Positions 53,034-62,284 of a stretch of 64,000 nt of DNA are shown here, one piece after another. The notes beneath the pieces were generated by a model, which made no database searches, was not told where the DNA came from, and saw only the letters and a program-made list of their open reading frames with translations. The translations under genes and the position numbers were made by a program. Within the stretch, counting starts at the first letter, position 1. Every line of letters begins with the position of its first letter. The stretch comes from Acetobacter pomorum (GTDB lineage Bacteria > Pseudomonadota > Alphaproteobacteria > Acetobacterales > Acetobacteraceae). The stretch covers positions 1 through 64,000 of the forward strand of contig NZ_PEBQ01000212.1 of the NCBI RefSeq assembly GCF_002738225.1, given 5' to 3'.

Positions 53034-55307
53034 TTAGAAGTTGTAGTGCAAGTCGCAGCCAACCCAACGAGGTGTTTGAATATACTGCGCACGGTTATCA
53101 TCACTTCCGGTAAAGGAATAAGTGGTACCATGTTTGTTTTGCAGATTGTCAACATATACGGCAGCTGTCCATTTTCCGGTTTTGGGGCCAAATTCCATGC
53201 GCAGGCCAAGTGAACTGATCTTGCTGGATTTAGCGTTGGGATCACCCAGAGCGACCCACATATTGTCTTTCCAGGTGTAGCTGGCTTGTAATGTTGTGCG
53301 GTAAAGGCCCATGTCTATGCCGTAGCGGGCAACAGCGCTCCATGAAAAACGTGGTGCAAATGGCAAAGGCGAATTATGCGTCACGGGAGGATCCAATGGA
53401 AGCCCGTTAATGGAGCCTACAGGGCTTTTGGCTTGCGCATCCAGATAAGCAAATGACCCACGCAAATCTAGGTTAGGAACAAGATTATGCAGGGTGCTAG
53501 AGATTTCTCCACCACGTGTGCGTGCACGGGAAATTGTGCCGAGTGTAAGGGAGTTTGAACCGTCTGGCATGGGTGCGAAGAAAAGAGTCTGACGATTATG
53601 ATATTCGTAGTCAAACAAAGAACCTTCTAAAATAAGTTTGTTATGAAGGAGAGACGATTTAATGCCAACTTCATATGCAATCAGGTTTTCAGGCTTTACA
53701 TAATCCAGAGCCGATGTGGCAGCTACCGGACCAGCAAAGTAAGTGCCGGGCTTATACCCATTGGAAATGGTGCCATAAGCATATGTGCCTGGCACAATCT
53801 GGTAGCGCAGACCAACACGTCCGGTAAAACGATGATACGCGTGGGTGGTATCTAGAAATGTTCTTTGTTCACCAGTTTGCACATTATGTGTGCCACCATT
53901 AAAGCCACGTTCATCGTAAGATAAACGGCCAGATGCAATAAAATCGAGCTTTTTGGTAATATTGGTAACTGTATTGACGTACAGACCTGTAGACAGGTTT
54001 TGCTGAGAAAATTGGTCTCTCAGCCAATAAGGTGGTGTGGCAGACAAGGAGTTACGAAAGCTTGTGTAACTTCCATCAATTTTATCATAAGATTCGTAAA
54101 CACCAACAGTTAGATGGAGGATTTTAGCAAGATTCATCCGCAGGTGCATATCGTGTGATTGCGCAATGGATGTATCATTCCAACGATAATCACCATATTC
54201 GTTGGATGTGCCATCATAGTTATCGTAATCATCACGACGGTAGAAATCTATGCCTGTGGTGGAAGTGAATGTGCCAAAGTCAAAGGCTTTGGTATACGCA
54301 ACAGAAACACCACCACCATTTTCATTGCGCTTGGCAGGATCTTTTCCAACATTTACGGCGTTGGCACGTGGATGTGGTCCTACGCCATCTACAGGGTCCA
54401 GATCCTGTGGAGACATGGGGGTACCTTTGTCTCGTGTATAATGGAGATTCAGTAATACGGAAGATGTATCATCTATTACAAACTTGGTGAGGTTGCGGAT
54501 GGCTAAAAGATCCTGAGATCCATATCTTGCACCTGTTCCAACGTCTTTTTGCCAGCCATCACCCTTTACGTAGTTAAAGGCTGTACGATTGTAAATCTTG
54601 TTGGTAATCGGCACGTTTACAGCAAATCGGCCACGGTTTGTATTGTAGCTGCTATACCCCCACTCGGCATAACCACCAAATTTATCAGATGGTTTTACAG
54701 ATTGTATGTTAACCGTTCCCCCTGTAGAGCTACGGCCCATATCAAAGCCTTGTGGTCCTTTTTCCACAGCGACATTTTCGGTGTCGAGCATTTGACCATT
54801 ATAGAATACCGGATACGGTGCCAGAAGCCCATCCAGATAAATGCCAATTCCTCCCATATTCGTGCCGATGTAATCATCCAGACCAACACCACGGATAGAA
54901 AAAATGGGTGTTGAGCCTGAAGTGGCATTTACGGCTGTAACACCCGGGGTAAAAGCGGCAATATCTTTTGGGCTTTCAATACGTAGTTCACGTAGTTCCT
55001 GGCCGCTCATAACGTTAACTGTTCCAGGAGAGGACAAGTAGCGATGTGTATGGGAACGTGTGACCTCAAGCTGTTCTGTAGAACCCATGTGCGGGGCAGC
55101 ATTTTTATGGCGCGGTGTAACAGTTGTATGTTTTCTGCTGGGGGGGGCAGAATGCACAGCAGCAGGCCGCGTGGTTGCGGTAGGCGTTGCAGTAGCAGCC
55201 AAAGAAGATGTTGATGCCAGAAGCAGGCAGGGCAAGGTGGGTAGTGTGATATATGTTGGAACAACGGCCAGAAAACGGAAGGACCGATGTAAAAAAGATG
55301 ATTTCAT
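53034..55307 (-). CDS. TonB-dependent outer-membrane receptor
   Basis: A 757-residue receptor: signal peptide (about 1-37), short Pro/Thr-rich linker, plug domain (about 75-200, with FSIRGVG and VEKGPQGFDMGRSSTGGTVNIQSVKP) and a 22-stranded barrel ending in the aromatic residue Phe (GCDLHYNF), as needed for BAM-dependent insertion. It resembles FecA/Pupa-type siderophore or small-ligand receptors without an N-terminal signalling domain. AGGAA precedes the ATG. It lies between an amino-acid-type ABC transporter and intracellular enzymes, so it probably takes up the substrate of that pathway. Confidence 0.9.
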   Translation of the reverse strand: MKSSFLHRSFRFLAVVPTYITLPTLPCLLLASTSSLAATATPTATTRPAAVHSAPPSRKHTTVTPRHKNAAPHMGSTEQLEVTRSHTHRYLSSPGTVNVMSGQELRELRIESPKDIAAFTPGVTAVNATSGSTPIFSIRGVGLDDYIGTNMGGIGIYLDGLLAPYPVFYNGQMLDTENVAVEKGPQGFDMGRSSTGGTVNIQSVKPSDKFGGYAEWGYSSYNTNRGRFAVNVPITNKIYNRTAFNYVKGDGWQKDVGTGARYGSQDLLAIRNLTKFVIDDTSSVLLNLHYTRDKGTPMSPQDLDPVDGVGPHPRANAVNVGKDPAKRNENGGGVSVAYTKAFDFGTFTSTTGIDFYRRDDYDNYDGTSNEYGDYRWNDTSIAQSHDMHLRMNLAKILHLTVGVYESYDKIDGSYTSFRNSLSATPPYWLRDQFSQQNLSTGLYVNTVTNITKKLDFIASGRLSYDERGFNGGTHNVQTGEQRTFLDTTHAYHRFTGRVGLRYQIVPGTYAYGTISNGYKPGTYFAGPVAATSALDYVKPENLIAYEVGIKSSLLHNKLILEGSLFDYEYHNRQTLFFAPMPDGSNSLTLGTISRARTRGGEISSTLHNLVPNLDLRGSFAYLDAQAKSPVGSINGLPLDPPVTHNSPLPFAPRFSWSAVARYGIDMGLYRTTLQASYTWKDNMWVALGDPNAKSSKISSLGLRMEFGPKTGKWTAAVYVDNLQNKHGTTYSFTGSDDNRAQYIQTPRWVGCDLHYNF

Positions 55308-55454
55308 GCCCGTATTCCTGTTTCATTCCTATTGGCACCGGTTACGGGGGCGCGAAGATAACCGGCTTTTCATTTCCATTTGACAATGAAAATTGCATGT
55401 CTTCGTTTAGGAATGACTCAACCATACTTTCTTTGATTGATATTTGGAGGCTTC

Positions 55455-56207
55455 TTAATAACGAAGCATCTGGTTAAGAAAGTTCTGTGCCCGTCCTGTT
55501 TGTGGTGACGTGAAAAAAGTTTCCGGGGGCGTAATTTCCAAAATTTTTCCTTGATCCATAAAGATAATATGGTCTGCAATGCGGCGGCTGAATGCCATTT
55601 CATGTGTTACGCATACAGTTGTAATGCCCTGTTCAGCCAGTTCATCTATAATACTTACAACGCCAACAATTGCTTCAGGATCAAGCGCTGCAGTGGGTTC
55701 ATCAAACAGCATGACTTCTGGTTGCATGCATAGGGCGCGGGCAATGGCAACGCGTTGCTGTTGCCCACCTGATAGCTGAATAGGGTATTTGTCTGCCTGA
55801 TCAGGAATGCCCACTTGGTTAAGGTAGCGGCGAGCAAGATCTGTCGCTTCAATGCGTGTCATACCGCGGACACGCATCGGTGCAAGAATACAGTTTTCCA
55901 GCACACTAAGGTGCGGGAATAAATTGTAATTCTGAAAAACCATACCTACCATACAGCGTAGTTGGATGGGATCAGTCTTGTCCGTAATCAGCTTGCCATT
56001 GATTGTAAGAGTTCCGCTATCGTGGGGTTCAATGCGGTTTAGTGTGCGGATAAGAGTGGATTTTCCGGATCCAGACGGACCCAGAATAACAATTTTTTCG
56101 CCTTTTTTCACATCAAAGTTCAGACGATCAAGAGCAACAAAGTCTCCGAACAGCTTGCTCATGCCGCGTACGGAAATCATGGAGGTAGCTGTAGATTCAT
56201 GCTGCAT
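55455..56207 (-). CDS. Polar amino acid ABC transporter ATP-binding protein
   Basis: A 250-residue GlnQ/HisP-type ATPase with Walker A GPSGSGKST, signature LSGGQQQR, Walker B VMLFDEPTAALD and the H-loop His in CVTHEMAFS. The start MQHESTA overlaps the upstream fusion gene by 11 nt; MISVRG a little later is possible. It should energise the fused permease encoded directly upstream. Confidence 0.93.
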   Translation of the reverse strand: MQHESTATSMISVRGMSKLFGDFVALDRLNFDVKKGEKIVILGPSGSGKSTLIRTLNRIEPHDSGTLTINGKLITDKTDPIQLRCMVGMVFQNYNLFPHLSVLENCILAPMRVRGMTRIEATDLARRYLNQVGIPDQADKYPIQLSGGQQQRVAIARALCMQPEVMLFDEPTAALDPEAIVGVVSIIDELAEQGITTVCVTHEMAFSRRIADHIIFMDQGKILEITPPETFFTSPQTGRAQNFLNQMLRY

Positions 56208-57774
56208 TGGACACAACCTTTTTGCGGTCAGACCAGGTGAAGCGGCGCTCAACCCGTTTTTGTAGGAAAAGAAAGAAAAAGACCATAACAAGGTAATAAA
56301 CCAAAGCGGCGGCATAATACTCTGTAAAAGCAAATGTACGTGCAACCTGTATTTGTGTCACGGCCAGAAGTTCTTGCAACGAGATAACGGAAGCAAGGGA
56401 TGTAGTTTTGAGAAGATTGATAAATTCATTGATGGTAGGGGGCAGGGCAATACGAAATGCTTGCGGAAAAATAACCCGCCAATAAATATCACGTCGGCTC
56501 AGCCCCAGGGCGCTGGCCCCAAGTTCTTGCCCCGGATCTACGGCACTTAATGCAGAACGGTTAATTTCTACCTGATAAGCAGATTCATTGATGGAAAGGG
56601 CAAGTACTGTTGCTAAGAAGGGTGTAAACCATTGTTCACGAAAAATAGGGAAAAATTGCGGTACAGCGTTCCAGATGAAAAGAAGCTGTAACAATGTGGG
56701 AGCTGCACGAAAAAGGGCGACGTAACCTTCCAGAGCAATTTTAAGCACAGACCGTTTGGGATTGTTGAGTGCAATGGCAATTGGCACGGACAACGTAATA
56801 GCGATGATGTGAGAAAGAAGGGCTACAGCCAGTGTGATTAGGGCGCCATGAAGGAAAGCAGTAGAGGTCAGAGCAGAAAAAAAGGCGTTCCAATCAAATA
56901 TTGAGGTAGCGGAAGAAGTATTTACGCTATTTTTTGTGGATTGATCTGTGATGGACCATTTATTACGCAATGTTGCCAGTGTTCCGTCCGTTTCCAGAGC
57001 AGTGATGGCTGTTTGCAGCAATGCCTGATCTTGCTTATTCTGGCGAAGATAAATGGCAAAGTGCCGGTAATCGGGAATGTCTGGGGTAAGGAGGATATGC
57101 AACTTGCCCTGGAGCTGGCGCATACGAAAAAAGATTTCAACATCCTGACTGACAAATGCAAAAACCCGCCCAATAAGCACTTGCTGCACAACCTGTTCTT
57201 CGGTTGGATATTGCTGGATAACCATGGGGGCTTTACCAGCAGCAACAAGGGCATTGTTTATGATGCCAAGCCGGGTCACGTAACTCGTGCCAGATTCTAC
57301 GGCAACATCCTTGCCAGATAGTTCATCCATACTGGTTAGAGCAGGTGTGTTTGCGCGTCCTGCCACCACCAATGCTGTGTCTTGATAAGGAACAGCATCA
57401 AAGCTTTTCTCACGTGATGGCGTCTGGATAATACCACTCATCACCAAGCTACAGCGTTGGGCTCCCAGACTGGGGAATAATCCTGTAAAATCCATTGTTA
57501 TAACAGAAAGTTGCGCATGCCAGCGTGTTGCCAGAAAATGCGCTACGTCAATATCAAACCCTTCCGGATGCGTGACATCCTGCCCTTTAACAAAGGTCAT
57601 GGGTGGAAGGGTTGGATTGGTACAGATGGTGAGCGTGCCATTATGTACGAACGAGGGAAGTTCTTCAGCCCGTGCTGTTCCCATTTGCCCTAGAGCTACA
57701 AAAAAGAGGCCGACAATTACGGCAATACGCTGGAACCACGGCATGCGTGGCTGATGGAGAAAAAAGCGGGGCAT
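56197..57774 (-). CDS. Fused substrate-binding/permease protein of an amino acid ABC transporter
   Basis: A 525-residue fusion. A signal segment (1-36) is followed by a periplasmic solute-binding domain (about 38-275: LTICTNPTLPPMTF, GFDIDVAHFLATRW, DVAVESGTS), then an inner-membrane permease (about 300-515) with the EAA motif near GASALGLSRRDIYWRVIFPQAFRIALPP. Such fusions are known for amino acid importers. Its ATG overlaps the stop of the LysR gene (TAATG), so regulator and transporter are translated together. The substrate is probably a basic or guanidino amino acid, by context. Confidence 0.9.
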   Translation of the reverse strand: MPRFFLHQPRMPWFQRIAVIVGLFFVALGQMGTARAEELPSFVHNGTLTICTNPTLPPMTFVKGQDVTHPEGFDIDVAHFLATRWHAQLSVITMDFTGLFPSLGAQRCSLVMSGIIQTPSREKSFDAVPYQDTALVVAGRANTPALTSMDELSGKDVAVESGTSYVTRLGIINNALVAAGKAPMVIQQYPTEEQVVQQVLIGRVFAFVSQDVEIFFRMRQLQGKLHILLTPDIPDYRHFAIYLRQNKQDQALLQTAITALETDGTLATLRNKWSITDQSTKNSVNTSSATSIFDWNAFFSALTSTAFLHGALITLAVALLSHIIAITLSVPIAIALNNPKRSVLKIALEGYVALFRAAPTLLQLLFIWNAVPQFFPIFREQWFTPFLATVLALSINESAYQVEINRSALSAVDPGQELGASALGLSRRDIYWRVIFPQAFRIALPPTINEFINLLKTTSLASVISLQELLAVTQIQVARTFAFTEYYAAALVYYLVMVFFFLFLQKRVERRFTWSDRKKVVSNAA

Positions 57775-58727
57775 TAATATGACGCTTCCAGTAAATTACG
57801 GAATGTTTCGACCATCAGGCTGGTTTCGGGAGACATGCGTGCCAAAAAATGGCAGCAGGTGATGAGGTGCAGGTTATTAAAGGTGATACGCCGCAGTAAT
57901 TTTTGCGCCACAAGTGGAGCAGCAAAAATTTCAGGTAAAAATCCAATGTAACCACCAGACAAGATAAGAAGAGCGCGTGCATCTACTTTGTCAGCTTTGG
58001 CATGGTAGGTAAAATGCGGACGTATTTCTTCCCATGCTTTGGATGTTGCGGCATCCGCAACGCTGATCATGCGCTGGCTGGTAAGCACATCAAGTGTGAT
58101 TTCCTCTTCTGGTGTATGAAAAAGAGGGTGCCTGGCGCCACAAAACAGGAAAGATGCTTCTGCCACCAATGGGCGGCTGCCTAAAGGGGCCTGTCCTTGG
58201 GCATAAAGGGCAATACCAGCTGTGGCTTGCCCATTTATAACAGCCACTTCCACTTCCTTGGTTGCGGCGGAATGCAGGTTCATAAACACGCTGGGGTGGT
58301 TTTGTGTAAATGTATGAATGGCTTTTACTAGCGGCGTTTCACCATGAATCTGTATGTTGTCTGGCACATATAAGTTGAATGTGCCACTTAACATGCCGCT
58401 GGCTTGGTTAACCTTCTGGCGAAACTGTTCAAGATTGAGAAAAAGTGCATGTGTTGCCTCTAGCACTTCACGTCCTTCATCTGTAAGCGCAAAGCCGCTT
58501 CGTCCGCGCAGACAAAGGGTAAGACCCAGACGGGTTTCCAAGGCGGAAATATCCAGGCTGATAGAAGACTTGCTTTTCCCAAGGGTGATTTCAGCTGCGC
58601 TGAATCCACCCTGTTCTGCTACTGTATGAAAGACACGCAGAAGGCGCAGATCTATTTCCGAAACATGCCCTTGAAACCCACGCGGCCTTTTTCTGGGGCG
58701 GGGTTTTTTATGGCTGTTTCCTATCAT
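57774..58727 (-). CDS. LysR-family regulator of the transporter/catabolic cluster
   Basis: A 317-residue LysR protein with a short basic N-terminal tail (SHKKPRPRKRPRGF), a helix-turn-helix at about 25-80 (FHTVAEQGGFSAAEITLGKSKSSISLDISALE) and an effector domain ending near 310. It is divergent from the amidinohydrolase operon and overlaps the ABC gene on its own strand, so it can control both directions. Confidence 0.9.
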   Translation of the reverse strand: MIGNSHKKPRPRKRPRGFQGHVSEIDLRLLRVFHTVAEQGGFSAAEITLGKSKSSISLDISALETRLGLTLCLRGRSGFALTDEGREVLEATHALFLNLEQFRQKVNQASGMLSGTFNLYVPDNIQIHGETPLVKAIHTFTQNHPSVFMNLHSAATKEVEVAVINGQATAGIALYAQGQAPLGSRPLVAEASFLFCGARHPLFHTPEEEITLDVLTSQRMISVADAATSKAWEEIRPHFTYHAKADKVDARALLILSGGYIGFLPEIFAAPLVAQKLLRRITFNNLHLITCCHFLARMSPETSLMVETFRNLLEASY

Positions 58728-59043
58728 GGTGTGAATGCTCCTGCTGAGTGGGGCGTCAGGACAAAGAAGGAAGAAACTGCCGGAGTATCCTTTGACTTGA
58801 TTAACAAAGCACTATTGTTTCTTATAAAGAATGATTATGGCGCGTAAAACATGGCCTGTGAAGAGCGAATTGCGGGCAGTTATCAACATGTTAGGCGAAG
58901 GAAGGCAGAAGAAAGGCGGTTTTCTGGGGGGGATGGATATGTTTGTGAAAAAACTAAAGTGAACTCTTGTCTGTTCATATTCGGATTGTCGTAAGTCTCA
59001 GATACTCTGTGCCTGAAACAGATACCTTGAGGAATTTCAAGAC
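58728..59043. promoter_or_regulatory. Divergent control region with a palindrome
   Basis: The 316-bp space between the LysR gene and the plus-strand operon holds AACAA-N7-TTGTT (58803-58819), a LysR-like dyad, overlapping TTGATT and TTATAA promoter-like hexamers. TGAGGAATTTC before 59044 is the ribosome binding site. No small gene is convincing. Confidence 0.45.
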
Positions 59044-59907
59044 ATGGCTGCAAACAGGTGGTTTATAGACAGCGAAACCGGTGTGCTGGCAGACGTTCTT
59101 TTGTGCCCGCCTGATTATTATGAATGGATTCCTAGTAACGATATTGCTATTCAAACAATGGCGCATGGCGGGAACATAGATCGTGCAGCTTTGCGTCGTC
59201 AGTTTGATGAACTGGTTGCAACGCTTAAAAGCGAGGATGTATCCTGTCATTTCCTTGTACCGCATGAAAATATGCCGTACGAGGTTTATACCCGTGATAG
59301 TTCACAAACCACACCCTTTGGCACGGTTGTAACAAATCTTTCCCGTCCAGAACGTGTAGGCGAGGAAAAGGAAATTCGTTCCTTTTACGCACCGGATGAA
59401 ATCTGGCGCACCTGTACAGCTGGACGTATTGAGGGCGGGGATATTCATATCATTCGCCCCGGTTTGCTAGCTGTTGGTGTGAGTGGTGGCCGGACAGATG
59501 CAAAAGGAGCGGCAGAATTTATCAGTTGGTTTGAAGAGGCCGGCTGGACTTGCCGCATGATTCACTTCCCCGAACATTTCCTTCATCTTGATGTTATTTT
59601 CTGTATGGTTGCAGAAAATCTTGCAATTGCTGCTGTGGACGTACTGGATGAAGCAGACTTGGAGTGGTTCCGTGAGCAGGGTATCCGCATTCTGCCGGTG
59701 AGTTATCGTGAGGCCATGCGGGATATGGGGTGTAACGTACTCTCCTTGGGAAAAGACAGGGTGGTAAGCCCACGCCATTCTGTGCGTATTAATCAGATGC
59801 TGCGTGCTGAAGGGCTGACAGTTCTTGATCCGGAGCTCAATCAGTTTTCCCGTGGTGGTGGCAGTATTCATTGTATGACCATGCCGTTACGTAGGCAGCC
59901 ATTGTAA
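59044..59907 (+). CDS. Guanidino-group-modifying hydrolase (DDAH/arginine deiminase superfamily)
   Basis: A 287-residue enzyme with the five-bladed pentein fold. The catalytic residues are EGGD (130-133), His181 and Asp183 (HLD) and Cys277 in GGGSIHCMTMP; the early VYTRD block (81-85) binds the guanidinium group in this fold. The closest types are dimethylarginine dimethylaminohydrolases and related amidinotransferase-like proteins. It should convert a guanidino compound to a ureido compound plus an amine or ammonia. First gene of a plus-strand operon. Confidence 0.85.
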   Translation: MAANRWFIDSETGVLADVLLCPPDYYEWIPSNDIAIQTMAHGGNIDRAALRRQFDELVATLKSEDVSCHFLVPHENMPYEVYTRDSSQTTPFGTVVTNLSRPERVGEEKEIRSFYAPDEIWRTCTAGRIEGGDIHIIRPGLLAVGVSGGRTDAKGAAEFISWFEEAGWTCRMIHFPEHFLHLDVIFCMVAENLAIAAVDVLDEADLEWFREQGIRILPVSYREAMRDMGCNVLSLGKDRVVSPRHSVRINQMLRAEGLTVLDPELNQFSRGGGSIHCMTMPLRRQPL

Positions 59908-59940
59908 AAACTGTAGAGATTTTTAAAGAAAGGATTGTAA

Positions 59941-60885
59941 ATGCCTGCTCGTATTGTAATCAGCGCAGATGGCCATAAGGCATTTGAAAGCTGGCGGCAG
60001 GCTTTTGCAACGGTTGCGCCAGATTTGCCAGTTTGCTCATGGTTTGATCCAGCCTGGCAATTGCAGCCCGATGATTACGCATTGGTCTGGAAACCAGATA
60101 TGGAGCATATGGAACGTCTTTCTAGTATGAAAGGCATTATATGTACAGGAGCAGGTATTGATCATCTGCTTGCGTTGCCAAACTTCCCACGTGGTGTTCC
60201 CTTGGTGCGTATGGGGGGAGAGCAGACAGCCCGCTTGATGGCGGATTATGTGCTATGGGCGGTTATCAGTCTTCTCAGAGGTGCTCGTACATGGGCTATC
60301 CAGCAGCAGCATGCTGTATGGCGCAACAATGTATGTAGCCGCACATCCGATACAACCAGAGTAGGTGTAATGGGCTTGGGGCATCTTGGTGCTTTTGTTG
60401 CGCAGGATCTGGCCAAAATGGGTTTTCATGTATCTGGATGGAAGCGCCTGCCATCTGATGTAAAGGGTGTGAAAGTCTGGAGTGGCATGGATAGTCTGCC
60501 CGGTTTTTTGGCTGGTGTAGACATTCTGGTTAATTTGTTACCTGCAACGCATGCAACAAAAGGGCTTATTGATTCAGATTTTTTCAGCCACCTTTCCAAA
60601 GGTGCTGGATTTATAAATGTTGGCCGTGGGCATCATGTTGTACAAAAAGATCTGCTGAAAGCACTGGATGATGGCACGTTATGCGGTGCAGTGCTGGACG
60701 TTGTAACGCCTGAACCTCTGCCCGCTGAATCCGCCTTGTGGCAACATCCACACGTCATACTAACACCTCATGTGGCATCCGAAGCATCGCGTGAAATGCA
60801 GGCTCGTTACGCAGTAGATGTGGTGGCTTGTTTGGAACGTGGAGAGCGTCCCGCTTTGTTATGTGATGTTGCACGTGGATATTGA
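59941..60885 (+). CDS. D-2-hydroxyacid dehydrogenase (GhrA-like)
   Basis: A 314-residue NAD(P)H-dependent dehydrogenase. It has the nucleotide-binding GLGHLG (145-150) and the catalytic triad Arg229 (NVGRG), Glu258 (TPEPLP) and His277 (TPHVAS). GhrA-like proteins reduce glyoxylate and hydroxypyruvate and also accept other 2-oxo acids. AAAGGA precedes the ATG, 33 nt after the previous stop. In this operon it may reduce a 2-oxo acid left after deamination. Confidence 0.92.
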   Translation: MPARIVISADGHKAFESWRQAFATVAPDLPVCSWFDPAWQLQPDDYALVWKPDMEHMERLSSMKGIICTGAGIDHLLALPNFPRGVPLVRMGGEQTARLMADYVLWAVISLLRGARTWAIQQQHAVWRNNVCSRTSDTTRVGVMGLGHLGAFVAQDLAKMGFHVSGWKRLPSDVKGVKVWSGMDSLPGFLAGVDILVNLLPATHATKGLIDSDFFSHLSKGAGFINVGRGHHVVQKDLLKALDDGTLCGAVLDVVTPEPLPAESALWQHPHVILTPHVASEASREMQARYAVDVVACLERGERPALLCDVARGY

Positions 60886-60920
60886 ATACCAAAAAGCCTG
60901 AAATAGAAAAGGTGCAGGAT

Positions 60921-62165
60921 ATGAACCAATATGCCGATTTGACAGTGAATGGGCAGGCACTGTGGCATGATCTCACCACAACTGCTGCGTTTGGCGGTAC
61001 AGCAAAAGGTGGCATATGCAGGCTTGCTCTTTCAGATGAAGATTTTCAGGTTCGGGCATGGTTTGAACAGACCTGTAAGGCTTTGGGGTGTACTGTAACC
61101 TGTGATTCTATGGGTAACCAGTTTGCCCGTCGCGCTGGTCTGCAAAATGATCTCCCTCCTATTATGATGGGGAGTCATTTGGATACCCAAGTTACAGGTG
61201 GTCGTTTTGATGGCATTTTAGGTGTGTTGGGCGGTATTGCGGTGCTTCGTGCGCTTCATGATGCAGATATTCATACGCGTCATCCTGTAGAAGTGGTAAA
61301 CTGGACAAATGAGGAAGGCGCACGATTTAGACCTCCCATGTTGGCATCTGGTGTTTTTGGCGGTGTGTTTACAGAGGAATTTGCTGGCAGCCGGGCTGAT
61401 GCAACAGGTGTAACATTACAGCAGGAACTGGAACGTGGTGGTTTTGTAGGGAAAGAACGCTGCGGGCAACACCCAGCGGCAGCGTATTTTGAACTGCATA
61501 TTGAACAAGGCCCGGTTCTGGAAGCTGAAGAATGCACCATAGGTGTAGTAACTGGCGTGCAAGGTATGCGTTGGTATGAAGTTGTAGTGCGCGGGCGCTC
61601 TGCGCATGCAGGCACAACACCTATGCCCATGCGCAAAGATGCCTTATTGGCCGCAGCCCGCATGATTGAGCAAGTGAATGCGGTAGCTCAGGATTATGAC
61701 CCTGAAGGACTGAGCACCGTTGGCATTATTACAGCATTTCCGGCCAGTAGTAATGTTGTGCCGCGTGAGGTGCGCTTTACTGTGGACTTACGTCATCCAT
61801 CTGAAGATATGTTGCAAGGCATGGAAGAGGATTTCTTGCGCCGTATGCAAGAATGTGCGCAAGCCGCTGATGTACAAGTGAGTGTTACGCCAACATGGAA
61901 TTCTCCAGCTGTGCATTTTGACAAACGCTGTGTGGCTTGTGTTCGGGAAAGTGGAAAAAATCTTGGTTACAGCATGAGGGATATTGTCTCTGGCGCTGGG
62001 CATGATGCTGTTTATATCTCTCGCGTTGTGCCAACAGCCATGATTTTTGTGCCCTGTTGGCAGGGTATTAGCCATAATGAAGCAGAAAGTGCCACTCAGG
62101 AAGATGTGGCAGCAGGCAGTAATGTGATGCTTCATGCAGTATTGAAGGCAGACCAAGAATTTTAA
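60921..62165 (+). CDS. Zn-dependent N-carbamoyl-amino acid/allantoate amidohydrolase (HyuC/AllC family)
   Basis: A 414-residue M20-type metallo-amidohydrolase that removes a carbamoyl group from N-carbamoyl amino acids, allantoate or similar ureido compounds. Metal ligands are His86 and Asp97 (MGSHLDTQVTGGRFDG), Glu131/Glu132 (NWTNEEGARF), His in HIEQGPVLE and a late His in GAGHDAVY; the dimerisation domain is at about 215-325. A TTG 13 codons earlier overlaps the upstream stop, but AGGTGCAGG supports the ATG at 60921. Confidence 0.9.
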   Translation: MNQYADLTVNGQALWHDLTTTAAFGGTAKGGICRLALSDEDFQVRAWFEQTCKALGCTVTCDSMGNQFARRAGLQNDLPPIMMGSHLDTQVTGGRFDGILGVLGGIAVLRALHDADIHTRHPVEVVNWTNEEGARFRPPMLASGVFGGVFTEEFAGSRADATGVTLQQELERGGFVGKERCGQHPAAAYFELHIEQGPVLEAEECTIGVVTGVQGMRWYEVVVRGRSAHAGTTPMPMRKDALLAAARMIEQVNAVAQDYDPEGLSTVGIITAFPASSNVVPREVRFTVDLRHPSEDMLQGMEEDFLRRMQECAQAADVQVSVTPTWNSPAVHFDKRCVACVRESGKNLGYSMRDIVSGAGHDAVYISRVVPTAMIFVPCWQGISHNEAESATQEDVAAGSNVMLHAVLKADQEF

Positions 62166-62284
62166 GAAAATATATTTATATAAAACAATATATATAATTC
62201 ATTATGATATTTCATGCCTGATGTCTTGGAGTGTTTTTCGTAAAGTTCGGTAAACCTGAATACAAAATGATCGGGATTTTTTAG

